Positions 23,607 through 32,532 of a DNA stretch of 38,750 nucleotides are shown in pieces. The position numbers were made by a program, and so were the translations under genes. Origin of the DNA: Brooklawnia sp. Its GTDB lineage: Bacteria > Actinomycetota > Actinomycetes > Propionibacteriales > Propionibacteriaceae. Numbering within the stretch: position 1 is the stretch's first letter; the number at the start of each line of letters is the position of its first letter. The notes beneath the pieces were generated by a model. That model was not told the origin of the DNA and made no database searches. It was given only the letters and a program-made list of their open reading frames with translations. The DNA is taken from NCBI GenBank assembly GCA_012517115.1, contig JAAYVP010000171.1:1-38750 (forward strand), in the 5' to 3' direction.

Positions 23607-25599
23607 GGGCGTCCTTCATCTGCTGTTCGGCCGCGGCCTGCCGCTGGCCATGTGCCTGGCCGGAGCCCAACTGGTAGGGCACCGAGGTCACCATAACCCC
23701 GGGCATGAAGTGCAGCCGAGCGCGGATGAGCAGCGCCGTCTGGTTGTGCAAGATCGACTCGTACCAGTGCCCCACCACGTACTCGGGGATGTAGATGCAG
23801 ACCACGTCGCGTGGGTTGTCGGAGCGGATCTGTTTGACGTAGTCGATGAACGGCTGGGTGATCTGCCGGTAGGGCGAGTCGATCACCCGGAGCCGCACCG
23901 GCAGGTCCTCGGCGTCCCAGCTCTCGATGAACTCGGTCGTCTCGTCGGCGTCCACCGCCACGGTCACTGCCTCGATTGAGCTGGGCATGGTGGCGCGGGC
24001 GAACTGCAACGCTTTCACAGTCGGCTTGTTAACTGCGTTCACAAGGACAATCGCCCGCACACGGCTGGGCAGCGCCCGGTCGGAGACATCGTCCAGCGCC
24101 GTCTCGTGCGCGACGTGGTCGTAGTGGCGGTGGATCATCTTCATCAGGCCGAAGATGACCACCATGGCCAGGATCGCCATCCAGGCGCCGTGGATGAACT
24201 TGCTGATCAGCACGACAAACAGCACGGTTCCGGTGGCGATCAGGCCGATGGCGTTGATCGCCCGGGATCGCTTCATCACTGCCCTCGTCGCCGGGTCGTC
24301 CTCGGTTCGTAGGTGGCGCGTCCAGTGCCGAACCATGCCGGTCTGACTCAACGTGAACGAAATGAACACGCCAACCACATACATCTGGATCAGCATCGTC
24401 ACCGACGCATTGAAGACCATCACCAGTGCGATGGCACCACCGGCCAGCATCAGAATGCCGTTGCTGAACGCCAACCGGTCGCCTCGGGTGTGTAACTGGT
24501 GCGGCAAGTACCCGTCCTTGGCCAAGATGGACGCCAACGTCGGAAACCCGTTGAAGGCGGTATTGGCGGCAAGGAAGAGGATGATCACAGTGACCGTCAT
24601 CAGGAAGTAGAAGCCCGGCCGGAACGAGTCGTAGAAGACCACCTGGGCCAACTGCCCCATCACAGTGGTCGCCTCCTCATGAATCTGCTCACCGGCCGGC
24701 GTCACGAGGTAGACCCCGTCACGGATGTCGAGCATCTTCACCCCGGTCATCTTGGCCATGGTTACGATCCCCAGCAGCATGCTGACCGCGATGGTGCCAA
24801 GCAACAGCAGGGTGGTTGCGGCATTGGTCGACTTGGGCCTCTGGAAGTTGGGCACGCCGTTGCTGATCGCCTCGACACCGGTCAGCGCCGCGCAACCGGA
24901 TGAAAAGGTGCGCGCCAGCAACATGACCACCACGAAACCGATGAACGGGTCGTACTCCGATGACCCAACCACGGTGTAATCGGCGGTCTCTGCCCGCAGG
25001 TCGCGTCCCAACAGAAAGATCTGGGTGAGCCCCCAAGCCACCATCGCGCCGACGCTGACCATGAACGCGTAGGTGGGAATGGCGAAGAAGGTGCCGGATT
25101 CCCGAACACCCCGCAGGTTCATCGACATGATGAGCAGGATCACCAACGCAGCGAACGCACCCTCGTGTCCCGATAGGAACGGGAACATTGCCTTGGCGTT
25201 CTGGATGCCGGAGCTGACCGACACCGCGACAGTCAGCACATAGTCGACCAGCAACGCGCTGGCCACGGTAAGGCCGGCGTTCGCGCCAAGGTTCACCGTG
25301 GCCACTTCATAGTCGCCGCCCCCGGACGGGTAGGCATGCACCACTTGCCGGTACGAGGCGACAACGATCAGCATGACGGCGGCCACCGCGAGAGCCACCG
25401 GCAGCGAGAAAGCGAAACCTGCCATCCCCGCCAGCGAGAGGGTGATCAGGATTTCATCGGGGGCGTAGGCGACTGAACTCAGTGCGTCCGATGCGAAGAC
25501 CGGCAGCGCGATGCGCTTGGGTAGTAGCGTCTCGCCCAGCCTGGTGCTGGCGAGCTTGGGTCCGACCAGGACTCGTTTGGTGGCGTCCCAAACACTCAC
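23578..25599 (-). CDS. APC-superfamily permease
   Basis: A 673-aa integral membrane transporter with about 12 helices and a cytoplasmic C-terminal domain of about 150 aa. The start VWDATKRVLVGPKLASTRLGETLLPKRIALPVFASDALSSVAYAPDEI and YPSGGGDYEVATVNLG are typical of the actinobacterial group found next to ceoB/ceoC (Rv2690c). The substrate is unproven. Proximity to TrkA-type K+ regulators and resemblance to KimA/KUP-like APC members make K+ or an amino acid plausible. GTG 25599 is chosen over an upstream open frame because a TACAGT box lies 8 nt away. Confidence 0.85.
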   Translation of the reverse strand: MSVWDATKRVLVGPKLASTRLGETLLPKRIALPVFASDALSSVAYAPDEILITLSLAGMAGFAFSLPVALAVAAVMLIVVASYRQVVHAYPSGGGDYEVATVNLGANAGLTVASALLVDYVLTVAVSVSSGIQNAKAMFPFLSGHEGAFAALVILLIMSMNLRGVRESGTFFAIPTYAFMVSVGAMVAWGLTQIFLLGRDLRAETADYTVVGSSEYDPFIGFVVVMLLARTFSSGCAALTGVEAISNGVPNFQRPKSTNAATTLLLLGTIAVSMLLGIVTMAKMTGVKMLDIRDGVYLVTPAGEQIHEEATTVMGQLAQVVFYDSFRPGFYFLMTVTVIILFLAANTAFNGFPTLASILAKDGYLPHQLHTRGDRLAFSNGILMLAGGAIALVMVFNASVTMLIQMYVVGVFISFTLSQTGMVRHWTRHLRTEDDPATRAVMKRSRAINAIGLIATGTVLFVVLISKFIHGAWMAILAMVVIFGLMKMIHRHYDHVAHETALDDVSDRALPSRVRAIVLVNAVNKPTVKALQFARATMPSSIEAVTVAVDADETTEFIESWDAEDLPVRLRVIDSPYRQITQPFIDYVKQIRSDNPRDVVCIYIPEYVVGHWYESILHNQTALLIRARLHFMPGVMVTSVPYQLGSGQAHGQRQAAAEQQMKDAHAIRAARSS

Positions 25600-25607
25600 G
25601 GCCGAAA

Positions 25608-25613
25608 ACTGTA
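25608..25613 (-). promoter_or_regulatory. -10 element of the permease gene
   Basis: TACAGT on the minus strand, 8 nt before GTG 25599. Probably a leaderless or near-leaderless transcript. Confidence 0.4.
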
Positions 25614-25734
25614 CGCCTGTGTTGTCGCCTGTCAATCCCCCGGGAGGAACTGATTTCTCAGGCACGTGGCGGGTTGTTGCCAAGGTGTAACGTGCTGCCA
25701 GCAGATCGGCCAGCTCACCATCCGGGAGGTTTCC

Positions 25735-26397
25735 GTGCACATCGTGATCATGGGCTGCGGCCGCGTCGGATCGACGCTGGCACGAGCCCTGGAGGCTCGC
25801 AGCCACTCGGTGTCGGTGATCGACCTCGAGGCTGGCGCGTTCCGACGGCTCGGACCCGACTTCGGTGGCCGCACCTTCCAGGGCGTCGGCTTCGACAGGG
25901 ATGTGCTGGTCAAGGCCGGCATCCGGAAAGCCGACGGCTTTGCCGCGGTGTCAAGCGGCGACAATTCGAACATCCTCGCCGCCCGCGTAGTGCGGGAGCA
26001 GTTCGGCGTGACGAATGTGGTGGCGCGAATCTACGACCAGGGACGTGCCGAGGTCTATGAGAAGCTCGGCATCGCCACAGTGGCTCCGGTGCGCTGGGCG
26101 GCCTCCCAGATGATGCAGAGACTGTTGCCCAGCGCAGTGGCACCGGACTGGCTCGATCCAGCGCAGGACGTCTGCCTGATCCGGCTCGAGTACGCCGACA
26201 GTTGGGTTGGCATGCCGCTGGCGCGGGCTGAGGCTATGATCGCTGCCCGCATCCCGTTCATGATGCGGCTCGGACGCGGCAGTTGTCCTGGACCGGCCAC
26301 AGTGCTGCAGGCCGGAGACCTGATCTGGGTGGCAACCCAAACCGCACGGTTGGCCGAGGTGCGCGGACTGCTCACCCAAGACCCGCCGAAGCACTAG
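25735..26397 (+). CDS. trkA: TrkA-family K+ uptake regulator (CeoB-like)
   Basis: A 220-aa RCK protein. The Rossmann domain starts at IVIMGCGRVGSTLARALEARSHSVSVID (NAD(H) binding), and the C-terminal RCK_C part begins near residue 140. It would gate a K+ transporter in response to nucleotide. GTG 25735 with GGGAGG 5 nt upstream is the start. It is followed after 9 bp by a second TrkA gene and divergent from the APC permease, as in Rv2691-Rv2692. Confidence 0.9.
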   Translation: MHIVIMGCGRVGSTLARALEARSHSVSVIDLEAGAFRRLGPDFGGRTFQGVGFDRDVLVKAGIRKADGFAAVSSGDNSNILAARVVREQFGVTNVVARIYDQGRAEVYEKLGIATVAPVRWAASQMMQRLLPSAVAPDWLDPAQDVCLIRLEYADSWVGMPLARAEAMIAARIPFMMRLGRGSCPGPATVLQAGDLIWVATQTARLAEVRGLLTQDPPKH

Positions 26398-26406
26398 GAG
26401 CTGAAA

Positions 26407-27096
26407 ATGCGAGTTTGCATTGTGGGAGCTGGCAACGTCGGCCGGTCGATTGCCCGGGAGCTGATCACCAACGGTCATGACGTCCTGTTGATCGAGCGCG
26501 ATCCGCACGCCATCAAGTCCGAAACCGTGCCGGACGCTGAGTGGCTGCTCGCCGACGCCTGCGAGATGGACTCCCTCAAAGAAGCCGAGTTGCAGAGCTT
26601 CGACGTGTCGATCGCAGCCACCGGGGATGACAAGGCGAATTTGGTGTACACCCTGCTCGCCAAGACCGAGTTCGGGGTGCCCCGCACTGTTGCTCGGGTG
26701 AACCACCCGAGCAACGAGTGGCTCTTCGATGAACAGTGGGGTGTCGATGTCGCCGTCTCCACTCCGCGGATCATGTCGGCATTGGTTGAGGAGGCGGTCA
26801 CCGTTGGTGAGATCGTGCGGCTGCTCACCTTCAAGAAGGGCACCTCGTCCCTGGTCGAGTTGACACTGCCGGACGAATCCCCGGTCGTGGGTCGCAGGGT
26901 TCGTGACGTCGAGATGCCGGTCGGTGTGGTCTTGGTCGCCATCGTCCGCGATGGGGTGCCACGCGCTCCCGAACCGGACGCAGCGTTGGAGGCCCGGGAC
27001 GAGCTGCTCCTGGTCAGTTCCCCCGATGCCGAATTTGGGCTACGCCAGATGCTGGCGGGCAACCAGCCCTCCCGTGCCCCCCGTCAGCACGACTGA
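26407..27096 (+). CDS. trkA: TrkA-family K+ uptake regulator (CeoC-like)
   Basis: A 229-aa partner of the preceding protein. NAD-binding VGAGNVGRSIARELITNGHDVLLIERD is at the N-terminus. RVNHPSNEWLFDEQWGVDVAVSTPRIMS links to the RCK_C domain ending PDAEFGLRQML. GAGC upstream of the ATG acts as ribosome site, and the 9-bp gap shows one operon. The two probably form a heteromeric ring on a K+ channel or permease, possibly the divergent APC protein. Confidence 0.92.
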   Translation: MRVCIVGAGNVGRSIARELITNGHDVLLIERDPHAIKSETVPDAEWLLADACEMDSLKEAELQSFDVSIAATGDDKANLVYTLLAKTEFGVPRTVARVNHPSNEWLFDEQWGVDVAVSTPRIMSALVEEAVTVGEIVRLLTFKKGTSSLVELTLPDESPVVGRRVRDVEMPVGVVLVAIVRDGVPRAPEPDAALEARDELLLVSSPDAEFGLRQMLAGNQPSRAPRQHD

Positions 27097-27286
27097 CCCC
27101 GCCTGGGCAACCGCCGCCAGCGCCCCGATGAGCGAAACGAGTCGCGTTGTCCGAGATGTACAGAAACGCGATCCGCCAGTCCAACTCGGCAGAACGAATG
27201 ATCAATCCGGTATTCGTGCGTCCGGGAGAGGCGTCGAGCCTGCCGAAGCCACCGAAGTCCCAAGGCCCGTCCGGATCCACCCGCCG

Positions 27287-27646
27287 CTACGCCACCAGCT
27301 CGTAGGCGGGATTGAAGATGGTCGGGCTGCCCTCGTGCAGCGTGATGCGTCCCTCAACGCGCATCTTCACGCCGGGGATGATGCCCGGGATCACCCGACG
27401 TCCCATCCAGATCAGCTTCAGGGTGCCGGTGCCGTCGTGCAGTTCAGTCTCCAGCCAGGCACCGCCGCCACGAGGATTCAGGGTTAGCATCGAGACCGTG
27501 CCTTGCACTGTGCCCACCGTATGGGGTTGGAGGTCACGGATCGGGGTCGCCCCCGCCACCACGGCCTCTTGTTCGCGTTCGTCGGCTACCAATTGCTGAT
27601 GAGAAGATAACAAGCGGCGCAACCAGCCGGGCCGACGCAGAATCAT
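27287..27646 (-). CDS. OB-fold nucleic-acid-binding domain protein
   Basis: About 119 aa, equivalent to Rv2694c. The OB domain is HTVGTVQGTVSMLTLNPRGGGAWLETELHDGTGTLKLIWMGRRVIPGIIPGVKMRVEGRITLHEG. This is the strand pattern of the RecG/aspartyl-tRNA-synthetase-type wedge. The function is unknown. It is the last gene of the dut operon. ATG 27646 is 4 nt past the DUF3710 stop. GTG 27658 is possible. The next 190 bp up to ceoC hold no supported gene. Confidence 0.82.
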   Translation of the reverse strand: MILRRPGWLRRLLSSHQQLVADEREQEAVVAGATPIRDLQPHTVGTVQGTVSMLTLNPRGGGAWLETELHDGTGTLKLIWMGRRVIPGIIPGVKMRVEGRITLHEGSPTIFNPAYELVA

Positions 27647-27650
27647 GGCC

Positions 27651-28424
27651 CTAGGCACCTGGGTGATCGTCCCGCTGGGAGCCGGGGACCGGAGCGGCCA
27701 TCGAACTGGGTAGCGTCATCGGAATCAGGTCGCCAGGTACCCGCGGCTGTTGATCGCGCCGGACGACCGAGTTGCTGAAGAACTCGTACAGCAGTTCCGA
27801 AACGCCCTCGATGCCGGACGCCTGGCCCGCCTCACCCATCACCACCCCACGCAACAACCACCTAGGACCTTCCGCGAACCAAGTCCGTGAGACGTGGAAC
27901 ACTCGATTGCCCTTCGGGTCGGTCATCGGGATGACGCGGCGGACCTCAGTGCCGAACGGTCCTGCAGCCAAAGTGACCTTGCCGCCTGCCTTCTGGGTGG
28001 CGGCGATCATCTCATCCCGAATCTCGGCGACCATCGAGGTCTGCGCTGGCGCCGCGAACAATGCGATCTCAATGGCGGACGGACCTGCCATCGCGAGGGC
28101 AGCCTGCACCTTCTTGGTGCGCTGGTCGACCTGCAACTGCATTTGCATTCCCTCGAACGGGGTCAGCACCACACAACCGAAGTCGAGCCGCTCCACTTCG
28201 TCGGCGTCCAGATCGACCTCACTGATGTCGAATGGGCCGTCTTCACGCCAGTCGCGGCTGGCGTCCAGCCGTTCCCACTCGTCAAGGTCGTCTTCGTAGT
28301 CGGAGGCCTCGTCGAGTTCGTCCGACACCTCAGCGTCGTGGTCGTTCGAGTCGTCGGTTTCGCCAAGGGCCTCGGCGAGGTCGCTTCCCTCGTCGTCCTT
28401 GCGCTTGAATCGGCCAAAGATCAC
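27651..28424 (-). CDS. DUF3710 family protein
   Basis: 257 aa, conserved in actinobacteria beside dut (Rv2696c type). The first 65 residues are very acidic and probably disordered. The conserved domain then starts at [38 protein letters not shown] and runs to [29 protein letters not shown]. The function is unknown. The GTG start overlaps the dut stop (GTGA), which shows translational coupling. Confidence 0.88.
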   Translation of the reverse strand: MIFGRFKRKDDEGSDLAEALGETDDSNDHDAEVSDELDEASDYEDDLDEWERLDASRDWREDGPFDISEVDLDADEVERLDFGCVVLTPFEGMQMQLQVDQRTKKVQAALAMAGPSAIEIALFAAPAQTSMVAEIRDEMIAATQKAGGKVTLAAGPFGTEVRRVIPMTDPKGNRVFHVSRTWFAEGPRWLLRGVVMGEAGQASGIEGVSELLYEFFSNSVVRRDQQPRVPGDLIPMTLPSSMAAPVPGSQRDDHPGA

Positions 28425-28957
28425 GGTTGGTCCCCTTCTTCGATCGAAGCAAGCCTAGCCCCGGCCGCGGCACCTGCCGGATCGTCCGCCCAAGCGTGGA
28501 TGCCACCGGTCGAGCCATGGCCACCGACTCCGCGCGCGCTGGCAGGTAACTCGGATGCCGGTTCGAACCGGACGCGCGCCACCTGCTGAACCACGAGTTG
28601 AGCGATCAGGTCGCCGCGCTTGAGTTCGATGGGTGTTCGTCGGTCGGTGTTGAGCAGGCAAACCTTGATCTCGCCGCGGTATCCGGCGTCCACGGTGCCG
28701 GGGGCGTTGACGATGGTCAGCCCGCTCCTGGCGGCAAGCCCAGATCGTGGATGCACGAAGCCGGCATACCCGTCGGGCAGCGCGATGGCGACGCCGGTGG
28801 GCACCAAGACGCGCTCCCCCGGCTTGATGACGACGTCCACGGCGATCGCGAGATCGGCCCCGGCATCTCCGGGATGAGCGAACGCGGGCATCGGCAACCC
28901 GTCATCGAGCATCTTGATGGCGACGACCAGGTCACCACCGCGCGGGTCATGGCTCAT
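28421..28957 (-). CDS. dut: Deoxyuridine 5'-triphosphate nucleotidohydrolase
   Basis: A 178-aa trimeric dUTPase that hydrolyses dUTP to dUMP, keeping uracil out of DNA and feeding dTMP synthesis. All five motifs are visible: [38 protein letters not shown] and GGHGSTG. The tail after motif V is about 25 residues longer than in minimal enzymes, as in other actinobacteria. It is first in an operon with DUF3710 and the OB protein. The ATG is 7 nt after TAGCCT, so it is probably leaderless. Confidence 0.96.
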   Translation of the reverse strand: MSHDPRGGDLVVAIKMLDDGLPMPAFAHPGDAGADLAIAVDVVIKPGERVLVPTGVAIALPDGYAGFVHPRSGLAARSGLTIVNAPGTVDAGYRGEIKVCLLNTDRRTPIELKRGDLIAQLVVQQVARVRFEPASELPASARGVGGHGSTGGIHAWADDPAGAAAGARLASIEEGDQP

Positions 28958-28964
28958 TCAAGCA

Positions 28965-28970
28965 AGGCTA
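28965..28970 (-). promoter_or_regulatory. -10 element for leaderless dut
   Basis: TAGCCT on the minus strand, 7 nt before the ATG at 28957. Confidence 0.55.
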
Positions 28971-29011
28971 GCGGTTCACGCCGCACGCAAACGCGACCGC
29001 GCAGTGGGATC

Positions 29012-29017
29012 TAGGAT
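29012..29017 (+). promoter_or_regulatory. -10 element for leaderless DUF4235 gene
   Basis: TAGGAT followed by 7 nt and GTG 29025. It overlaps the alternative ATG at 29016, which would make that ATG untranscribed. Confidence 0.45.
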
Positions 29018-29024
29018 GGCTGAC

Positions 29025-29315
29025 GTGAACGACGAGAAGCACGAGACGCTGGCCTCCAGCATTGAGTTCAAGATCATGGCGGGAGCGTTGGCCGCTCTGT
29101 CTACGTTCGTGGTCCAGAAACTGATTCGCGCCGGCTGGAAGCAGATCACTGGGCAAGAGCCGCCCGATCCCGACGATCCCGAGGCCTCGACTGTGTCTGC
29201 GGTGGCCTGGGTCGCGGCTAGCGCAGTCGGCGTCGCCGTCGTGCAGGTGCTGGCCCGCCGAATGGCCGCCAACCGGTACGCCTCGCTGGGCCGCAAACAA
29301 ACCCCAACCCAGTGA
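29025..29315 (+). CDS. DUF4235 small membrane protein
   Basis: A 96-aa protein with two hydrophobic helices (about 12-30, IEFKIMAGALAALSTFVV; and 58-77, AVAWVAASAVGVAVVQVLA) and a loop ITGQEPPDPDDPEA, typical of DUF4235. The function is unknown. GTG 29025 is preferred to ATG 29016 because the -10 box covers the ATG. It is divergent from dut by about 70 bp. The following 160 bp to the terminator show no gene. Confidence 0.78.
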   Translation: MNDEKHETLASSIEFKIMAGALAALSTFVVQKLIRAGWKQITGQEPPDPDDPEASTVSAVAWVAASAVGVAVVQVLARRMAANRYASLGRKQTPTQ

Positions 29316-29473
29316 GCCAGACTCGCCCAGAATAATGCGCCATCGGCGGCGCGCACTGGTCAGCCCGCAGCCGGCCTGGTTGTCGTCGGGTCGGCGACGG
29401 GCCCATCCCGTAGCCTCCGGATGTCGGCGCGCCCGAACTGTCAACCGCCGCGCAGAAGAGGGTACCGGCAGCC

Positions 29474-29507
29474 AAAGAACCCCCGCCGCGTAAGGCGAGG
29501 GTTCTTT
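29474..29507. terminator. Terminator between DUF4235 and DUF4193 genes
   Basis: AAAGAACCC (29474-29482) pairs with GGGTTCTTT (29499-29507). Past one mismatch, CGCC pairs with GGCG around the loop GCGTAA. A T-rich tail (TCT) follows on the plus strand. Confidence 0.85.
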
Positions 29508-29562
29508 TCTCGTGGGATAGCGAATTCGAGTCCGGAATCGAGCTGGGTGGCCGACCCGCGCT

Positions 29563-29859
29563 TCACACGCAGTCGACGCAGTAGTCCCGGCCGCCGCGAG
29601 TCTCGGCGAGTTGACTCCGGTGCTTAACCAAGAAGCAGGACGCACAGGTGAACTCGTCGGCCTGCTTGGGCAGGACGCGGACAGTCAGTTCTTCGTGCGA
29701 TAGGTCGGCCCCAGGCAACTCAAAAGCCTCTGCGGCCTCCACCTCGTCCTCGTCAACCTGCCCGGAGGTTTTGTCGTTGCGACGACTCTTGAGCTCTTCG
29801 AGGGAATCCTCGCTCATTTCCTCGTCTGACTTGCGAGGAGCGTCGTAGTCAGTTGCCAT
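29563..29859 (-). CDS. DUF4193 family protein
   Basis: A 98-aa actinobacterial protein (Rv2699c type). The acidic N-terminal half includes EDSLEELKSRRNDK. The C-terminal half has VRVLPKQADEFTCASCFLVKHRSQLAE and ends YCVDCV, a CxxC...CxxC zinc-ribbon pair. The function is unknown. ATG 29859 (MATDYDAPRK) with AAAGG upstream is the family start. It is divergent from sepH with a 241-bp gap that shows no further gene. Confidence 0.93.
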   Translation of the reverse strand: MATDYDAPRKSDEEMSEDSLEELKSRRNDKTSGQVDEDEVEAAEAFELPGADLSHEELTVRVLPKQADEFTCASCFLVKHRSQLAETRGGRDYCVDCV

Positions 29860-30100
29860 CGTCACCTTTCAGCAATGTAAGTTTGGGATGTCACCCGGCA
29901 GCGCCGTGTGACGCAACGATGCATGTTGTACCACACCTTCCCAAATCTCGCAGGCAGCGGGACCAATCTCGAGTGCCCGCGTGAGAATGGCGCGGCAGCC
30001 GAACGGCGCTGGGCGGCTGGGGGTAGGTTACTCGTCAGAGATATTCGACGCCCAGTCGTCGAACCCGCTGTAGGTAGATCAAAGACCAGGAGACCGCCAG

Positions 30101-31369
30101 ATGGAAAGCGCACTTACTCCGCGCGAGATCCAGGCCAAGATCCGCGGCGGCGAGTCGTTGACCCGGGTCGCGGAGTTGGCTGGCGTCCCGGTCGAGCAGA
30201 TCGACGCCTACGCCGGCCCCGTGCTGGCCGAACGCGAGCATGCCGCCCTGCTGGCGCGTGAGTCGCAGGTCCGCCGCCGCGGCGAATCAAGTTCGCACCG
30301 AGTGCTCGGTGAAGTGGTCGCAGACAACCTGGAAACCAAGGGTGTCTCGCCCGATGGGATCCAGTGGGACGCCTGGCGCGATGAGAACCGGCGGTGGACA
30401 GTGCAGGCGTCCTGGACGCTAGACGGCGTCGAAGAGCAGGCACACTTCAGCTTCGACCTACGCGGGCGGGTCTCGACCGCCGCCGACGACCGCGCCCGCG
30501 CGCTGATCAACGAGGCACCCCCGGCGACGGGATCCGGCGGCGACCCGGACTCCGAACCGACGATCGACTTGAACGATGAACTGGCTCTCGTCCGCGCCGT
30601 ACAAGCCGACACCGAGCCGCCTGTCGTCGTCCCCGACCAGCCTTCGGCCCGCATCATCAAACTGCCAGGTGAGCAGGCCAGCGACGAAGAGCCGCACGAC
30701 TACTCCCCCGTCGAACTTGAGCAGGTCGACGGCGTCTACGACATCATCCCCAATCCGCGCAGCGACATGGACGTGCTCTATGACATGCTGGCGGGCTTCA
30801 ATGAGGACTCAGTTCGCATCTACGCCGGTCTCACCCAACCGGTGAGCCCCCAACCCGAACCGTCGCGAGATGCCGTGCCGCAACCGGAACCCGCTCAGGA
30901 CGCCAGACCAGTGCCTCCCGGCACGCCGATCCCCCAGTCGACGGCACCCAAACCTACGGTGGCACAGCAGCCGGCCGCTTCCACAGAATCCCCGCGACCC
31001 AAGCCCGGTCCACGCCCGAAGCAGGGATCGGCGCCCAAGCCCGCGTCCCAAGCCATGCCGACACCTCAACCACCCCAGCCGGAGTCGACACCCCAACCCC
31101 AGACCCCGCCGGCACCTCAACCTCAAGCAGAGCCCGAGGCAGCCGAGCCTGCGGCGGCACCTGAGACCGACTCAGCCGAAAACGCCCAGCCCGTCACACC
31201 GCAAGGGCCCGAACCAATTCCGCCGGTCACCGAGTCCGAGCAGGACGCGCTGGTGGGCGAGCCTGCGGCCAAACCCGCTCCCCGACCAAGCAAACGGCGC
31301 AAGCGCGCCTCGGTGCCCACCTGGGACGAGATCATGTTCGGCGGACCACAACAACCCACGCAGAGGTGA
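30101..31369 (+). CDS. sepH: Septation protein SepH
   Basis: A 422-aa cytoplasmic cell-division protein. In Streptomyces and mycobacteria SepH binds FtsZ and promotes protofilament assembly. The N-terminal DUF3071 domain (about 1-125) contains the helix-turn-helix-like SALTPREIQAKIRGGESLTRVAELAGVPVEQIDAYAGPVLAEREH. A linker follows, then a long Pro/Gln/Ala-rich disordered region (about 247-395) with PKPGPRPK-type repeats, and a basic end KRRKRASVPTWDEIMFG, a conserved C-terminal tag. AGGAGA precedes the ATG. Confidence 0.93.
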   Translation: MESALTPREIQAKIRGGESLTRVAELAGVPVEQIDAYAGPVLAEREHAALLARESQVRRRGESSSHRVLGEVVADNLETKGVSPDGIQWDAWRDENRRWTVQASWTLDGVEEQAHFSFDLRGRVSTAADDRARALINEAPPATGSGGDPDSEPTIDLNDELALVRAVQADTEPPVVVPDQPSARIIKLPGEQASDEEPHDYSPVELEQVDGVYDIIPNPRSDMDVLYDMLAGFNEDSVRIYAGLTQPVSPQPEPSRDAVPQPEPAQDARPVPPGTPIPQSTAPKPTVAQQPAASTESPRPKPGPRPKQGSAPKPASQAMPTPQPPQPESTPQPQTPPAPQPQAEPEAAEPAAAPETDSAENAQPVTPQGPEPIPPVTESEQDALVGEPAAKPAPRPSKRRKRASVPTWDEIMFGGPQQPTQR

Positions 31370-31379
31370 TTCGCGACAG

Positions 31380-32531
31380 TCAGGCCTGATCGGGAGCTTG
31401 GCCGGTAACTCGGGTAAGACAGTCGACCAACAGTGGGACGCACATCTCTTCCGCGGTGAGCGAACCGTGTTGGCCTACCAGCGTGAACTCCCCCGGGCGT
31501 GCCAGCGTCATGACGGCCCAGTCTCCCTCCAGGGCGACCAAGACATCACCGATCCGCGCAAGCATCGACGGCGCCACCTTGCCGAACCAGCCCTCCTCAA
31601 TCGCCTCCTCGCGCAACCGAACAACGGCCCGCTCCCCCAGCTGGCTTCGCCAGCGGGCGGCCACCTCTTCCGGACGATCGGCGTAGAGCTGGCGTAGCCG
31701 GCCTTCACCGCCGATGAGGTCAAGACCGCTGAGCAGGCCGGGAGTGTCTTCGATGATGATCTGACGGTTGCCGGGCACGTCCACCATGCCGTGGTCGCCG
31801 GTGACAAGCAGGCAGGTGTCGGGGTCAAGCGAGTCTCTGAGATGCTCCAGCCAGCCGTCGATACCGTCTAGCGTCTGGCGCCAGATCTCTGAGCCACAGC
31901 CACTGCCATGGCCGGCGTGGTCCAGCCGCCTCTCATAGGCGTAGACAAGCGAACGCTCCCCCGATCGAGAAGCAGCGACCACCTGGTCTACCCGGGTCTG
32001 ATCGTCGCGTTCATCATCCAGGCCAACGAACCGAGTGCCGCGTAGCGCGGCGTGCGTCAACCCAGTGCCCGCGAACGTGTTCAACGAGACCGTGCCAACC
32101 GCGATGCCGACGCCTGCGAGCTTCTCGAACCAGGTGGGCTCGGGCTGGAAGTCCAGCGGGTCAAGCCGATCATCCCAAGTCAGCGCATTGATGATCTCGC
32201 CCATCGCCCGGAACGAGTAACCCACTATGCCGTGCTGCCCCGGCTCACAACCGGTGCCGAGCGTGCTCAGCGATGTCGCGGTGGTGGCTGGCACGGCACT
32301 GGTCAGGATCAGTCCGCCGTCGAGCAGCCCAGCCAGGTATGGAGCCCGCGACTTCGCACGGTGCAGCAGGTGGTGGCCGAGGCCGTCCACCATCACCAGG
32401 ACGTAGCGCTTTGCGGCAGGCAGGCCGAGCACGTCGCTGCTCGCCAGTTCGGGGGCAAGGTGAGCCGCCAACGCCGGCAGCACCTCGCCCAGCGTGCTGC
32501 GTCCGTATTCGGGTAGCAGGAGAGGTACCAC
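31380..32531 (-). CDS. Alkaline phosphatase-superfamily nucleotide pyrophosphatase/phosphodiesterase
   Basis: A 383-aa metal-dependent phosphoesterase. Zinc-site residues are in VMVDGLGHHLL, PATTATSL (nucleophilic Thr), RRLDHAGHGSG, VTGDHGMVDV and VGQHGSLTAEEM. No signal peptide is visible, so it is probably cytoplasmic. The natural substrate is unknown. The start is GTG 32531, one base after the DUF5998 stop, so the two genes are translationally coupled. This pair is conserved in actinobacteria. It converges with sepH with a 10-bp gap. Confidence 0.9.
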   Translation of the reverse strand: MVPLLLPEYGRSTLGEVLPALAAHLAPELASSDVLGLPAAKRYVLVMVDGLGHHLLHRAKSRAPYLAGLLDGGLILTSAVPATTATSLSTLGTGCEPGQHGIVGYSFRAMGEIINALTWDDRLDPLDFQPEPTWFEKLAGVGIAVGTVSLNTFAGTGLTHAALRGTRFVGLDDERDDQTRVDQVVAASRSGERSLVYAYERRLDHAGHGSGCGSEIWRQTLDGIDGWLEHLRDSLDPDTCLLVTGDHGMVDVPGNRQIIIEDTPGLLSGLDLIGGEGRLRQLYADRPEEVAARWRSQLGERAVVRLREEAIEEGWFGKVAPSMLARIGDVLVALEGDWAVMTLARPGEFTLVGQHGSLTAEEMCVPLLVDCLTRVTGQAPDQA

Positions 32532-32532
32532 G

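Noticed and set aside
27014-27280. Minus-strand 88-aa ORF between ceoC and the OB gene
   Set aside because: It runs antisense into ceoC, has no recognisable motif and does not resemble DUF3159. Treated as chance.
29316-29473. Small RNA or gene after DUF4235
   Set aside because: GC-rich with no start, stem set or promoter I could support. Only the terminator at its end is clear.
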